From DATKZS01 sp035527835 [NCBI: bacterium] (GTDB lineage: Bacteria > RBG-13-61-14): a stretch of 64,000 bases of DNA. Each line of letters starts with the position of its first letter. Position 1 is the first letter of the stretch. Shown here one piece after another: positions 35,953-44,920 of this stretch. Under the pieces are notes generated by a model. The model was not told the origin of the DNA and made no database searches. It was given only the letters and a program-made list of their open reading frames with translations. Position numbers and translations under genes: made by a program. The stretch is from NCBI GenBank assembly GCA_035527835.1, contig DATKZS010000140.1, positions 62,001 through 126,000 on the forward strand, read 5' to 3'.

Positions 35953-36972
35953 TCAGAGCTTGGCGAGTTTCACGGCGAGCTTGATGGCTGCGATCATGCT
36001 TGCGGGATCGGCCTTTCCTTTCCAGGCGATGTCGGGGGCGGCGCCGTGGGCGGGCGAGGTGCGGATGATGGGGAGGCCGAGGGTCACGTTGACGGCGCGG
36101 CCCATGCCGATGGTCTTGATGGGGATCATGGCTTGGTCGTGGTACATGCAGACCGCGGCGTCATAGGTCTTGCGGGCGGCGGGAGTGAAGAGCGTGTCGG
36201 CCGGGAGCGGGCCGGTGACGCGGGCGCCCTGCGACCGGGCCTCCTTGACCGCGCGCGAGATCACGTCCTTTTCCTCGCTCCCCAGCAGCCCATCCTCGCC
36301 GGCGTGCGGGTTCAGGCCGGAGACCGATATGCGCGGCGACTTGATCCGGAACCGCCTGGCGAGCTCGGAGCGCACCGTCATGATGGTGGCGAGGATTTTT
36401 TCCGGCGTCAGCATCTTGGGCACCAGCGCCAGCGGAGCGTGCACGGTCACGGGAACCACGCGGAAATTCCCGGCCGCCAGCATCATCACGGCGCGGCCGC
36501 CGGTCTGATCCGCGAGCCAGTCGGTATGGCCGGGATAGGGGAAGCCGGCCGCGCTCATCGCGCTCTTGGTGACGGGCGCGGTCACCAAGGCGGCGCATGA
36601 CCCATTTATAACCAGCGCCAGCCCGGCCTCCAGGCACTCCCACATGGCACGGCCCTCCGTTGCCCCGGCCGCGCCGGGAGTGATGGAGCGCAAAGATAGC
36701 CCGGACGCGCACAGCATGGCGGCCCTGGCCGGCGGAGCGCTCAATGCCTCTCCGGCGCTCTCGAATATGGGCATTCGGGCCATGGCCTTTCCGGCCGCGG
36801 GTGACGCGAATTTCTTGATGGCGCGGACGATGATCTCGCGGGCGCCGATGATGAGGAACGATGCGGGAGAGCGGGGGAGGAGTCGTTCGAGGGCCTTGAC
36901 GATGATTTCAGGTCCGATCCCGCAGGGGTCGCCCATGGTGACGGCGATCCTGGGCAGGGGGCGCGGGCTCAT
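35953..36972 (-). CDS. pdxA: 4-hydroxythreonine-4-phosphate dehydrogenase
   Basis: A 339-residue PdxA, a metal-dependent NAD enzyme of DXP-dependent pyridoxal phosphate synthesis. The start RIAVTMGDPCGIGPEIIVKA, the metal-binding YPGHTDWLADQTGG, the ISVSGLNPHAGEDGLLG segment and VCMYHDQAMIPIKTIGMG are all diagnostic. The start overlaps the parvulin gene by 4 nt. No pdxJ in the window. Confidence 0.95.
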   Translation of the reverse strand: MSPRPLPRIAVTMGDPCGIGPEIIVKALERLLPRSPASFLIIGAREIIVRAIKKFASPAAGKAMARMPIFESAGEALSAPPARAAMLCASGLSLRSITPGAAGATEGRAMWECLEAGLALVINGSCAALVTAPVTKSAMSAAGFPYPGHTDWLADQTGGRAVMMLAAGNFRVVPVTVHAPLALVPKMLTPEKILATIMTVRSELARRFRIKSPRISVSGLNPHAGEDGLLGSEEKDVISRAVKEARSQGARVTGPLPADTLFTPAARKTYDAAVCMYHDQAMIPIKTIGMGRAVNVTLGLPIIRTSPAHGAAPDIAWKGKADPASMIAAIKLAVKLAKL

Positions 36973-37970
36973 GGGTTCGGGTATGGCGACACGCCGGGAT
37001 TGGCGAGCCGGTTTTCGATATAGGTCCTGGCCTTGAGGCGTTCGAGCCAGAGGTCATAGCGCTCCATGGCTTCCTGCTGGAAGATGATGTCGTGAATCTG
37101 GTCCTTGACTTTGTCGAGCGGCACGAGCTGGCCTTTCTTGGTCTCTTCGAGGAGGATGAGGTGCGCGCCCTTGCCTTGGACGAAGACGGGGCTCATCTCG
37201 CCGGGCTGGAGCTTCGAGACCTGGTCGCGGAACTCGGGCAAGAGCTCGGTGATGACGAACCAGCCGAGGTCGCCGCCGCTGGACGCGGTCGGGCTCTTGG
37301 AATATTTTCTGGCCATTTCCTGGAAGTCGGCGCCGGCCGCGATCTGGGCCCGGACGCCCGTAAGGCGCTTGACCGCCCCGGCCTCGGCGGTGGACCCGTA
37401 GGAAATAAAGGGAATGAAGATGTGCCTTAAATGGAGCGTGTCCTTCTCCGTGAATCTCTCGGGGTGCTGAGTGTAATAGGACTGGATTTCCTCGTCCGTG
37501 ACCTCGATCTCGCTGCGCACTTCCTGGCTGATGAGGCGGAAGGTGATGAGCTGGTCCTTCACCTCATTGCGGTACTGGTCCATGGTGATGCCCTGCAACA
37601 AGAGCGCGCGCTCGAAGTCCTGCTCGGAGAGGCCCAGGCTCTCGCGCTTGCGGTCAATGGCCTTCTCGACCTCCAACGCGTCCACGTGGATGCCCTGCTT
37701 CTTGACTTCCTGCTCGATCACCTTGTGCTTGACCATCTCGTCCAGGTACTGTTCCCGGGTCAGTTTCCGGGCCGATTCGCCGGACAGAGGGTCAGGAGTC
37801 ATCAGGCCGAGCTCGTCGGTGGCATAAACGGTATTGAGCTCCTGTTCCGTGATGACCACGTCGCCCACCACCGCCACGATCCGGTCCACCACCTCGGCGC
37901 AGAGGATGAGCGCGAGGCCCACAAGCGCCGCGCCTTTCCAGAGGGAGGCGCTATGAAAGGATTTTTTCAC
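36969..37970 (-). CDS. SurA-like periplasmic peptidyl-prolyl isomerase
   Basis: 333 residues from GTG 37970 (VKKSFHSASLWKGAALVGLA), chosen because it gives a proper signal peptide. A SurA N-terminal helical domain (VVDRIVAVVGDVVITEQELN) is followed by one parvulin domain (LHLRHIFIPF, SPTASSGGDLGWFVITELLP, KLQPGEMSPVFVQGKGAHLI). Such proteins chaperone outer-membrane proteins. It starts 10 nt after the previous parvulin gene and overlaps pdxA by 4 nt. Confidence 0.88.
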   Translation of the reverse strand: MKKSFHSASLWKGAALVGLALILCAEVVDRIVAVVGDVVITEQELNTVYATDELGLMTPDPLSGESARKLTREQYLDEMVKHKVIEQEVKKQGIHVDALEVEKAIDRKRESLGLSEQDFERALLLQGITMDQYRNEVKDQLITFRLISQEVRSEIEVTDEEIQSYYTQHPERFTEKDTLHLRHIFIPFISYGSTAEAGAVKRLTGVRAQIAAGADFQEMARKYSKSPTASSGGDLGWFVITELLPEFRDQVSKLQPGEMSPVFVQGKGAHLILLEETKKGQLVPLDKVKDQIHDIIFQQEAMERYDLWLERLKARTYIENRLANPGVSPYPNP

Positions 37971-37980
37971 GGCTTTATTT

Positions 37981-38994
37981 TTATCCGCCGGAGGCGGTAT
38001 CCCCGGTCTTGACCGACGCTCCGGGCATGGGCTCCGGCTTTGGCGGGGCCGGCGGCTGGGCTGTTGATCCGGGCTCGACGCCCGATCCGGGCTCAACCGA
38101 GTTGCCCGCCTGGGCCGCGATGGCCTTCTTCAGGTTGTCGAAAAGATACTGGAGAGCTTCATCGTTTCTGGTGATGACGTTGTCGCCGCGGCTGTTGAGC
38201 TCGTTGGAGTAGGAGCGGACCACCTCGTCCATTTTCCGGTCGCGCAGGGCCCCGCGCAGCTGCGGGCCGAGCCCGCGCGGGTCGAGGTTGCCGGACGGCT
38301 CCACCAACTGGAAGATGTACCAGCCATTCCCGCCCTCGACCGGCTCCGTGAATTCACCGGGCTGCTTCAGGCCGAACACGGCCTCCGCGGCCTGGAACCC
38401 GGCCATGTTCTGGATGGTTTCGTGCGTCACGTATCCCATCTCGCCGCCGTCGGCCGCGTTGCCCGCCTCGGAGCGGGCCTGGGCTGTTTCCCGGAAGTCC
38501 GCGCCGCCCTTGAGCTCATCGTACGCCGCCTTGGCTTTTTCCCCGGCCTTGGCCTTGGCCTTGCCAGTGGCGTTTTCCGGGAACTTGACCAGGATGAAGC
38601 GGAGCCGGATGAAATTCTCCTGGAAATAACGGTAGATGTCCGCGTCGGAAACGGCCTTGTCCAACAGCGCCCCCACCAGGATGCGCTGGCGGGACATGAC
38701 GATCTGCTCCTTGACCGACGGGTCCTCGTCAAGGCGCCGCCGCTGGGCCTCCTGGGCCATCAGCTTCCACGTCACCACCTCGTCCAGCAGCTTCTTCGTG
38801 CCATCCACCCCGCTGTACGCCACCTTGTCCTCGTCCGAGAGCATGGACCAGGCCCGCTGCAGCTCGCCCACCTTGATCGGATCGCCGTTCACCGTCATCA
38901 GAACGTCGGGACCCGTCTCCTCCGTCTTTTTGCAGCCACAGAATAGGGCCGCGCCCACCGCGCCCGCCAACAGCCACACCAAAACCCGCTTCAT
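37981..38994 (-). CDS. Parvulin-type peptidyl-prolyl isomerase lipoprotein
   Basis: 337 residues from ATG 38994, which overlaps the previous gene by 4 nt. The signal peptide has lipobox LFCGC (Cys about 20). An N-terminal SurA-like helical region is followed by a parvulin domain (RLRFILVKFPEN, GGEMGYVTHETIQN, FGLKQPGEFTEPVEGGNGWY). The C-terminal Pro-rich tail, EPGSGVEPGSTAQPPAPPKP, is likely disordered. A second, diverged paralogue is encoded directly downstream. Confidence 0.85.
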   Translation of the reverse strand: MKRVLVWLLAGAVGAALFCGCKKTEETGPDVLMTVNGDPIKVGELQRAWSMLSDEDKVAYSGVDGTKKLLDEVVTWKLMAQEAQRRRLDEDPSVKEQIVMSRQRILVGALLDKAVSDADIYRYFQENFIRLRFILVKFPENATGKAKAKAGEKAKAAYDELKGGADFRETAQARSEAGNAADGGEMGYVTHETIQNMAGFQAAEAVFGLKQPGEFTEPVEGGNGWYIFQLVEPSGNLDPRGLGPQLRGALRDRKMDEVVRSYSNELNSRGDNVITRNDEALQYLFDNLKKAIAAQAGNSVEPGSGVEPGSTAQPPAPPKPEPMPGASVKTGDTASGG

Positions 38995-39218
38995 GCCTTG
39001 GCCTCCTCCTCCGCCTTCTTCAAGTACTCGCTCTTGTAGTGGGCCTCGCAATAGGCTTTGAGGAAGCGCCGCTTACGGCAGCCCTCGGCCTTGCAGATCT
39101 TGTAGCGGGTCTTGCCGTACTCGCCCTTGCGCCATTTATTGTAATGGATCCTGCAGTAGCCCTTGGCCCGAACCGCCCGCTTGCACCCCCCGATCTTGCA
39201 CGCTTGTGTTTTTGCCAC
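38991..39218 (-). CDS. Small Cys/His-rich zinc-binding-type protein
   Basis: 75 residues from GTG 39218, with GGAGG 8 nt upstream (TTG 39224 is too close). It contains two copies of a C-x4-C-x8-C-x3-H unit: CKIGGCKRAVRAKGYCRIHY and CKAEGCRKRRFLKAYCEAHY. The spacing suggests two zinc sites. Similar small proteins are annotated as vegetative proteins in deltaproteobacteria, without defined function. First gene of the parvulin/pdxA operon. Confidence 0.7.
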   Translation of the reverse strand: MAKTQACKIGGCKRAVRAKGYCRIHYNKWRKGEYGKTRYKICKAEGCRKRRFLKAYCEAHYKSEYLKKAEEEAKA

Positions 39219-39475
39219 CCCCAAATCCTCCCTTAAAATCTATTTTTTTTTCGAGTCAGTGAGACCACGGAAATCCGTATTTTGATCCCGAACTTCACCG
39301 GAAATCAAACGTTGATCTTAAAAGGCCATGAAAACCGGCCCGGACCCAACGGTTAATAATACAGTCCGCTTCCCGCGGAGTCAACGCGCGGATACAGCAA
39401 CAATGTTAAGTTGCGAGTCCCGCGTTAAATCTGCCTCCCGCTGCATGCTCTCTCTCTTGAAATAGTTTTTCCAAG

Positions 39476-40972
39476 TCAGGATGAGCCCCCGCTAAAGACT
39501 TTTTTCATTACCAGCAAGCCGTCACCGAAGACCTTGAGCAGGCTGATGATGACCACGATGAATTCCAACCGGCCGAGGAACATGGCGCTGGTTTCCGCCC
39601 ATAAAGCGGCGTCCGGCATCTGGGCGGAGGTGACGCCTACTGAGAGGCCGACCGTTCCAACCGATGAGGCGAACTCAAAAAGGGAGTCGGCAAGGCTAAA
39701 GCCACCGGCGCACAAGATAGCGACGCCGACGGCGTAGGTCAGCAGGTACAAGAAGATGAAGACCGCCGCCTGGCGCACCCTGGCGTCATCCACGAAGACC
39801 CGGTGATTGCCCTCCCAGACTGGGCGTTCGAGGACCGCGGTGCGCGGCATGAGGTAACGCTTGATGTCCCAGAGCAGAAGCTTCCACAGGAGATAGATCC
39901 GGAATTGCTTGATGCCGCCGGCGGTGGAACAGGTGCCGCCTCCGATCAGCATCAAAACAATCAGCAGGAGCACGCCGAAGGAGTTCCAGTTCGTGTAACT
40001 GACGGTGGAAAACCCGGTGGTGGTGAGCGCCGAAACCGTCTCGAATAAGGACACTCGGAACGATTTTCCCAATTGCGGATAGATGGCCCGGCACGTAAGC
40101 AGGAACGCCGTGGCAACGGACAATGGAATGAGCACTGCCATCAGGCGGACCTCGCCGTTTCTCGCCACGGCGCGGAGCTTGCCGCGCCACAGGAACCAGG
40201 CGGTTATAAAGCTCATGTTGCCGAGGACCATGAGGGGCAGGGTCACCGCCTCGATGGCCGGCGAATTCCAGTACCCGATGCTCTCCGGGCGGGTTGAAAA
40301 CCCTCCGGTGGAAACGGCGGTGAAGGCGTGGTTAAGCGCGTCGAAAAACGACATGCCCGCGATCCGGTAGGCCAGGGTCCCGGCGGCGGCGTAACAGCTA
40401 TAGATGATCATGACCAGGCGCGCGGACTGGCGGACGTGCGGGACGAGCTGGTCGCTTCGCCCTTCTGCGGTCGAGATGCCGACGCCGATGGGACCCATGA
40501 TGGCCGACATCATGATGATGGCGAGGCCCGCCCCGCCGGCCAATTGCATGACGCTGCGCCACAGCAGCACCATCGGGCCTGCCCGGGTCACGTCCACGAC
40601 CGAAAGGCCGGTGGTGGTCCAGCCGCTCACCGATTCAAACACGGCCCGGGAGAACGAAAGCCGCAGGACCGACATAAAAGGGAGCGCCGAGAAGAGGATG
40701 ACCACGACCCAACTGACGAGGACGATGACGCCGCCTTCCTGGACCGAGAGCGTGACGGTGGAAGCGGGACGAAACAGCCTCCATAAAAGCACCCCGAACA
40801 GGCCAAGGCCGCCCGCGGGGAACAAAAATGCCGGGGCTTTTACCGCTTCCTCGGGATACGCCAGGATGGCGGCCAACGGCGTGACCATGACCGCGGCGCA
40901 AATCAGCAGGATAATGCCGACGGATGAGAGGATCGCCGCATAGCGTTGCTTGAGATATTGCTTTTCCCGCAA
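39476..40972 (-). CDS. trkH: Potassium uptake protein TrkH/KtrB
   Basis: A 498-residue K+ translocating subunit with four pore-loop repeats. The first filter-like segment is FESVSGWTTTGLSVVD, and FTAVSTGGFSTR, FETVSALTTTGFSTVS and FEFASSVGTVGLSVGV follow, each with the glycine that lines the pore. It works with TrkA/KtrA-type NAD-binding gating rings. It starts 12 nt after the preceding trkA gene, last in a five-gene operon. Confidence 0.94.
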   Translation of the reverse strand: MREKQYLKQRYAAILSSVGIILLICAAVMVTPLAAILAYPEEAVKAPAFLFPAGGLGLFGVLLWRLFRPASTVTLSVQEGGVIVLVSWVVVILFSALPFMSVLRLSFSRAVFESVSGWTTTGLSVVDVTRAGPMVLLWRSVMQLAGGAGLAIIMMSAIMGPIGVGISTAEGRSDQLVPHVRQSARLVMIIYSCYAAAGTLAYRIAGMSFFDALNHAFTAVSTGGFSTRPESIGYWNSPAIEAVTLPLMVLGNMSFITAWFLWRGKLRAVARNGEVRLMAVLIPLSVATAFLLTCRAIYPQLGKSFRVSLFETVSALTTTGFSTVSYTNWNSFGVLLLIVLMLIGGGTCSTAGGIKQFRIYLLWKLLLWDIKRYLMPRTAVLERPVWEGNHRVFVDDARVRQAAVFIFLYLLTYAVGVAILCAGGFSLADSLFEFASSVGTVGLSVGVTSAQMPDAALWAETSAMFLGRLEFIVVIISLLKVFGDGLLVMKKVFSGGSS

Positions 40973-40984
40973 GACCCGGCTCCT

Positions 40985-41647
40985 CTATCTCCGCTCACCC
41001 GTGAAGGCCTTGAGCACGGGGCCATGGTTCTCCGGCAGGGTGATCAGGACCAGTCGGTCCCCGCCCACCAACTGGCTGGACCCGCGGGGAACGATCGGGT
41101 GATTGCCGCGGATCACGACCGCGACCAGGGCGTTGTCGGGGAGTTCAATGTCCTTTAAAAACTTGCCCGCGACGGGGGAATCGGCGTCGAGGATGATCTC
41201 CGTCACGTTCACCCGGCCTTCTCCGACCGAGAGCAGGTTGGTGATCTGTTCCAGGGACGCCCGCTGTTCAATCATGCTGCTTACGATGTCGGTTGTTGAA
41301 AAGGCCGAGACGCCCAGCTTTTCAAACACCTCCGCGTTGTCGGGGTCGTTGGCCAGCGCCACGGTCCTGGGCACATCAAATTTAAGGGAGGCCAGTTGGC
41401 AGATCACAAGGTTGTCCTGGTCGTTGGGGGTGATGGCGAGCACCGCGTGCGCTCCCATCGCGCCGGCTTCCTGGAGGGTCCTGGCGTCGCTTCCGTCGCC
41501 GAAAACCACGGTGGCGGAAAGCTGCCGGGCCAACCGCACGCATTCCTCCAGGTTCCGGTTGATGATTATGACCTCGTATCCTTTGGCCGTGAAGTTCCGG
41601 CAAAGGAAATAGAGGGTCTGGCCGCCTCCGACGATGAGGACTTTCAT
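40985..41647 (-). CDS. TrkA-type K+ channel regulatory subunit (RCK with TrkA-C)
   Basis: A 220-residue RCK protein. The N-terminal Rossmann fold MKVLIVGGGQTLYFLCRNFT binds nucleotide, though the usual third Gly of GxGxxG is replaced. A TrkA-C domain follows (VTEIILDADSPVAGKFLKDI). The start overlaps the preceding short TrkA gene by 4 nt. Together they form a two-gene gating ring, as in CeoB/CeoC-like arrangements. Confidence 0.88.
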   Translation of the reverse strand: MKVLIVGGGQTLYFLCRNFTAKGYEVIIINRNLEECVRLARQLSATVVFGDGSDARTLQEAGAMGAHAVLAITPNDQDNLVICQLASLKFDVPRTVALANDPDNAEVFEKLGVSAFSTTDIVSSMIEQRASLEQITNLLSVGEGRVNVTEIILDADSPVAGKFLKDIELPDNALVAVVIRGNHPIVPRGSSQLVGGDRLVLITLPENHGPVLKAFTGERR

Positions 41648-42084
41648 GGCCGCGCTCCCGGCGGGACGGAGGCATCATTGTGCACGGCCTGGAGGAGCAG
41701 GGTCGCGGCCACGGACGTCGGGCAAATGGTCTCGACCCCCAATTGCGCATATACTTCCTCCCTTCTCGGATCGAACACACGGGCCAACACGCGGGGCACG
41801 TCAAAGACCTTTCGCGCCACCTGGGCCACCATCAGGTTGACGTTGTCCTCGCGGGTGGTCGCGATGAGCACGTCGGCATCCTTCAGCTTGGCTTCCTTCA
41901 GAATGGCCATCTGGGTGGCGTCGCCATTGACCCGGAACCCGCTGAAATCCGGAGACAGGTCGGCGAACCGGGCTTCATTGGTATCAATCACGACGACCGA
42001 ATTGCCCTCGCGGCTGAGCTGGTTGGCCAGGTATGACCCCAGTCGCCCGCAACCCGCGATCACGATGTAACGATTACTTCTCAT
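41644..42084 (-). CDS. Short TrkA-N (RCK) subunit
   Basis: 146 residues from ATG 42084 (MRSNRYIVIAGCGRLGSYLA), with a complete GxGxxG NAD-binding motif and the acidic VVVIDTNE that contacts the ribose. It lacks a TrkA-C domain. ATG 42084 lies inside the end of the response-regulator gene (11-nt overlap), so expression is coupled to the regulator. Confidence 0.85.
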   Translation of the reverse strand: MRSNRYIVIAGCGRLGSYLANQLSREGNSVVVIDTNEARFADLSPDFSGFRVNGDATQMAILKEAKLKDADVLIATTREDNVNLMVAQVARKVFDVPRVLARVFDPRREEVYAQLGVETICPTSVAATLLLQAVHNDASVPPGARP

Positions 42085-42799
42085 CCCCGCCCCCGCCGCC
42101 GGCCGCGTCCTGGCCCGCGCCTTCCTTCTTGTCGGGCCCCAGATCAATCTTGCCGGGACGGTTCCAGGAAGTGGTGCGATGAAGGTTTTCCCGGGCCGGT
42201 TTATAAGTCGGATCAATGTCCAGCGCCGCGCGATAGAATTTCTGCGCCTCCACCCAATCGTTCATGACCTCGAACAAGGCCCCGAGCAGGTTGTAGGCCT
42301 CCGGCTTGGCGGGGTCGGCGGCGATGACCTTGCGGGCCATTTCCCGGGCCTTGGCGAAGTTCCGGTCCGTGATGTGACGCTTGGTCAACTCGATCAGTGA
42401 ATCGTAGTCGGTCGCGCTCTCCTCATCCAGCGTCTCACGTTCCATCACCAGCGTCGCCAGGTCTCGAATCTCGCCGGGACTGAACGGCTTCTGGATGAAA
42501 TCCACCGCGCCGAGCTTCATGGCCTCGACCGCGGACTCAATGGACCCGTGGGCCGTGATTATAACCACCCGTATTGAGGGCCAATCGCCCTTGATCCGGC
42601 GCAGGACCTCCATCCCGTCCATTCCCGGCATTTTCAGATCCAGGAACACCAGCCCGAACCGGCCCCCGCCAAGCTTTTGCAGGGCCTCTTCGCCGTTCAC
42701 CGCCGTCTCGACCGGCAGGCCCAGGGGTTCCAATGACTGGGACATGGTCAAACGGATGTTCTTCTCGTCGTCCACTATAAGAATTTGTTTCCTCTCCAT
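42074..42799 (-). CDS. Response regulator with C-terminal TPR-like domain
   Basis: A 241-residue protein. Receiver domain 1-120: the acidic pair in VDDEKN, the phosphorylated Asp in VFLDLKMPGMDG, and Thr/Lys in IITAHGS and IQKPFSP. In place of a DNA-binding domain, residues about 130-210 form two TPR-like helical pairs (FAKAREMARKVIAADPAKPE, AQKFYRAALDIDPTYKPA). It may therefore act through protein contact. It lies 9 nt after the histidine kinase gene. Confidence 0.88.
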   Translation of the reverse strand: MERKQILIVDDEKNIRLTMSQSLEPLGLPVETAVNGEEALQKLGGGRFGLVFLDLKMPGMDGMEVLRRIKGDWPSIRVVIITAHGSIESAVEAMKLGAVDFIQKPFSPGEIRDLATLVMERETLDEESATDYDSLIELTKRHITDRNFAKAREMARKVIAADPAKPEAYNLLGALFEVMNDWVEAQKFYRAALDIDPTYKPARENLHRTTSWNRPGKIDLGPDKKEGAGQDAAGGGGGDEK

Positions 42800-42808
42800 C
42801 TTCGCCTC

Positions 42809-44641
42809 CTATTGGGCCGCCGGCAGGGTGAAAGTGAAAGTGCTGCCTTGGCCGGCGGCGGATTCCACCCAGATCGTTCCGCCGTGAGCGCGCACGATCT
42901 CCTTGCAAATGGCGAGGCCAAGGCCCGTGCCGTCGGTCTCCCGCCCCTTGACCTGCATGAATTTCTGGAAGATCTTGGACTGATATTCCGCGGGGATTCC
43001 CGGCCCGTCGTCCCGCACGGACAGGTGGACGTTCGGCCCGACCCGGAGCGCTGCGAGCCCGATGTGGCCGCCCTTGCCCACATACCGCAGGGCATTGGAA
43101 ATCAGGTTGGTCAACACCCACGTGATCTTGTTGGCGTCCGCGCGAACGCTTGGGACCTCGCCGGCCACCTCCGAGGTGAGCGAGACCTCCTTCACGTCCG
43201 CCTGGCCCTTGAAAACCGCCTGGACGCGCTCGAACAGGGCCGCGACCGGGACGCTCTCGAACTCCATCTCGATCTTGCCCGCCTCTATTTTCGACAGATC
43301 GAGCAGGTCATTGACCAGGGACTTCATCCGGTGGACTTCCTCGTGGGCCGCGTTGAGCAGCTCCCGGTCCTTGACGGTAAGACCCGGGACCGCATGTTCC
43401 AAGAGCAGGTCCACGCTCATGCTCAGGCTAGTCAGGGGCGTGCGCAGCTCGTGGGAGGCGGCCATGACGAAATCGCTCTTCAGCCGCTCCACCTCTTTGA
43501 GGCGGGTCACGTCCCTGAGCAGAAGAACCATGCCGGACAGGTTGCGGTCCCTTCCCCGAATGGCCGTGATTGAATACAGGTAGTGCAGGGATTGTTCTCC
43601 CCGCGCAAGGGTTATGATCCGTTGCTCCTCGGGCAGGACGGCTTGAGCTCCGGCCTCGGCGGTCTCGCGGATCAGATCGCAAACATTGGAATCGGGGAAG
43701 ATGTCCGCGCACTGCAGCGTGGAGACCTCGGTCAGCTCCAAATCCAGCATCCGCCGCGCGGCGGGATTGATGCCGGTCACCTTGAGCTTGGCGTCGAAAA
43801 CCATCAGGCCGTCCCCGATGCTGGCGAGGATCGCCTCGCCTTTGTTTCTTTCCGAGACGATCTGATCAATGTCCATCTCGTGATAACGGCTGAGCTGGGT
43901 GGCCATGCGGTTGAATTCCTCGGCCAGGCGGCCCAGCTCATCGCCGGTTTCCACGGGCACCTCCACGCCATAGTCGCCCGAGGAAATCCGCCGCGAAGCC
44001 TCCATGAAGCGCCGGATCGGCCCGACGATCCGCTCCACGATAAACAAGCTGAATCCGAGGGCAACTATCAACGCCGATCCGGCCACCAGCGAAGTGGACC
44101 AGATGGCGCGCCGGGCCACGTCGCCGGCCCTCGTGCTGGCCGAGTACATGGTCTTCTCGTTGAGATTGCGCAGGCCGATGCACTCCTCGCGCACCTTGGC
44201 AAAAGGGGGGTAGAACGCCTCATAATAATATGAAGGCCTCAAAGCCGGCTGCCCCCCGCCGCTCGAATCGGCCAAGGTAAAAAATTGCCGCCGATAGGCC
44301 TCGTAATCCGTATTGATGGAATGCACCAGTTCCGCCTCGCCCTTAATTGTAATGTTGTCCTTGGCACGCGCCAGCCATTCCAGAAAGTCCGCTTCGCTTT
44401 CATGTAATTGCGCGGTCCCTTTCTCCCGGTCGCCCAGGAACACGAGCAGGACCCCGCTGTCCTGTCGTTCCAGCGCGTCCACCATATTTTCCGCGGCCAG
44501 AATGCTCCGGTAGTTCTCGCTCAAGATCGCGTCGCTCGCCTTGCCCAGGGACACCAGATTTGACACCGCCCACGCCACCACCAACCCCATCAGGGCAAAA
44601 GCGACGCCGTATCCGAGCAATATTTTCTTTTTTAACGTCAT
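42809..44641 (-). CDS. Sensor histidine kinase
   Basis: 610 residues from ATG 44641 (MTLKKKILLGYGVAF). Two membrane helices (about 6-28 and 165-185) flank a helical extracytoplasmic sensor. HAMP (RIVGPIRRFMEASRRISSGD), a PAS domain (ILASIGDGLMVFDAKLKVTG), HisKA with the phospho-His in AASHELRTPLTSL, and HATPase_c (NALRYVGKGGHI, DDGPGIP, GTGLGLAICKEIVRAHGG) follow. KinB/NtrY-like layout. First gene of the kinase, regulator, TrkA, TrkA, TrkH operon. Confidence 0.92.
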   Translation of the reverse strand: MTLKKKILLGYGVAFALMGLVVAWAVSNLVSLGKASDAILSENYRSILAAENMVDALERQDSGVLLVFLGDREKGTAQLHESEADFLEWLARAKDNITIKGEAELVHSINTDYEAYRRQFFTLADSSGGGQPALRPSYYYEAFYPPFAKVREECIGLRNLNEKTMYSASTRAGDVARRAIWSTSLVAGSALIVALGFSLFIVERIVGPIRRFMEASRRISSGDYGVEVPVETGDELGRLAEEFNRMATQLSRYHEMDIDQIVSERNKGEAILASIGDGLMVFDAKLKVTGINPAARRMLDLELTEVSTLQCADIFPDSNVCDLIRETAEAGAQAVLPEEQRIITLARGEQSLHYLYSITAIRGRDRNLSGMVLLLRDVTRLKEVERLKSDFVMAASHELRTPLTSLSMSVDLLLEHAVPGLTVKDRELLNAAHEEVHRMKSLVNDLLDLSKIEAGKIEMEFESVPVAALFERVQAVFKGQADVKEVSLTSEVAGEVPSVRADANKITWVLTNLISNALRYVGKGGHIGLAALRVGPNVHLSVRDDGPGIPAEYQSKIFQKFMQVKGRETDGTGLGLAICKEIVRAHGGTIWVESAAGQGSTFTFTLPAAQ

Positions 44642-44920
44642 GAAAATAGGGGCATATTTGCGGCCCATCCGGGCCTATCCATGCCATTCAGTCTCATTGA
44701 ATATCATCCTCCTCACCAGAGTGCAACCAACTTACGAGTTTGTCAACGTGTTATAAAGCATGGGTCCAGCCTGCTCCGCAATCGCGAACGCGGGCTCGAT
44801 GCCCCCATAACAAGAGGCGCCAAGAACCATTGGGCGCGGGACGTTGTCTGATCCTTGTCCCGCCACGCGGGGTATGATAATCTTGAGATCGGTCTTCGGA
44901 CCGGAAGAACGAATCAGCTT
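44642..44920. other. Divergent intergenic region, kinase/dnaB
   Basis: About 280 nt between divergently transcribed genes; it must hold both promoters. No strong consensus pair or RNA structure was recognised. Confidence 0.5.
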
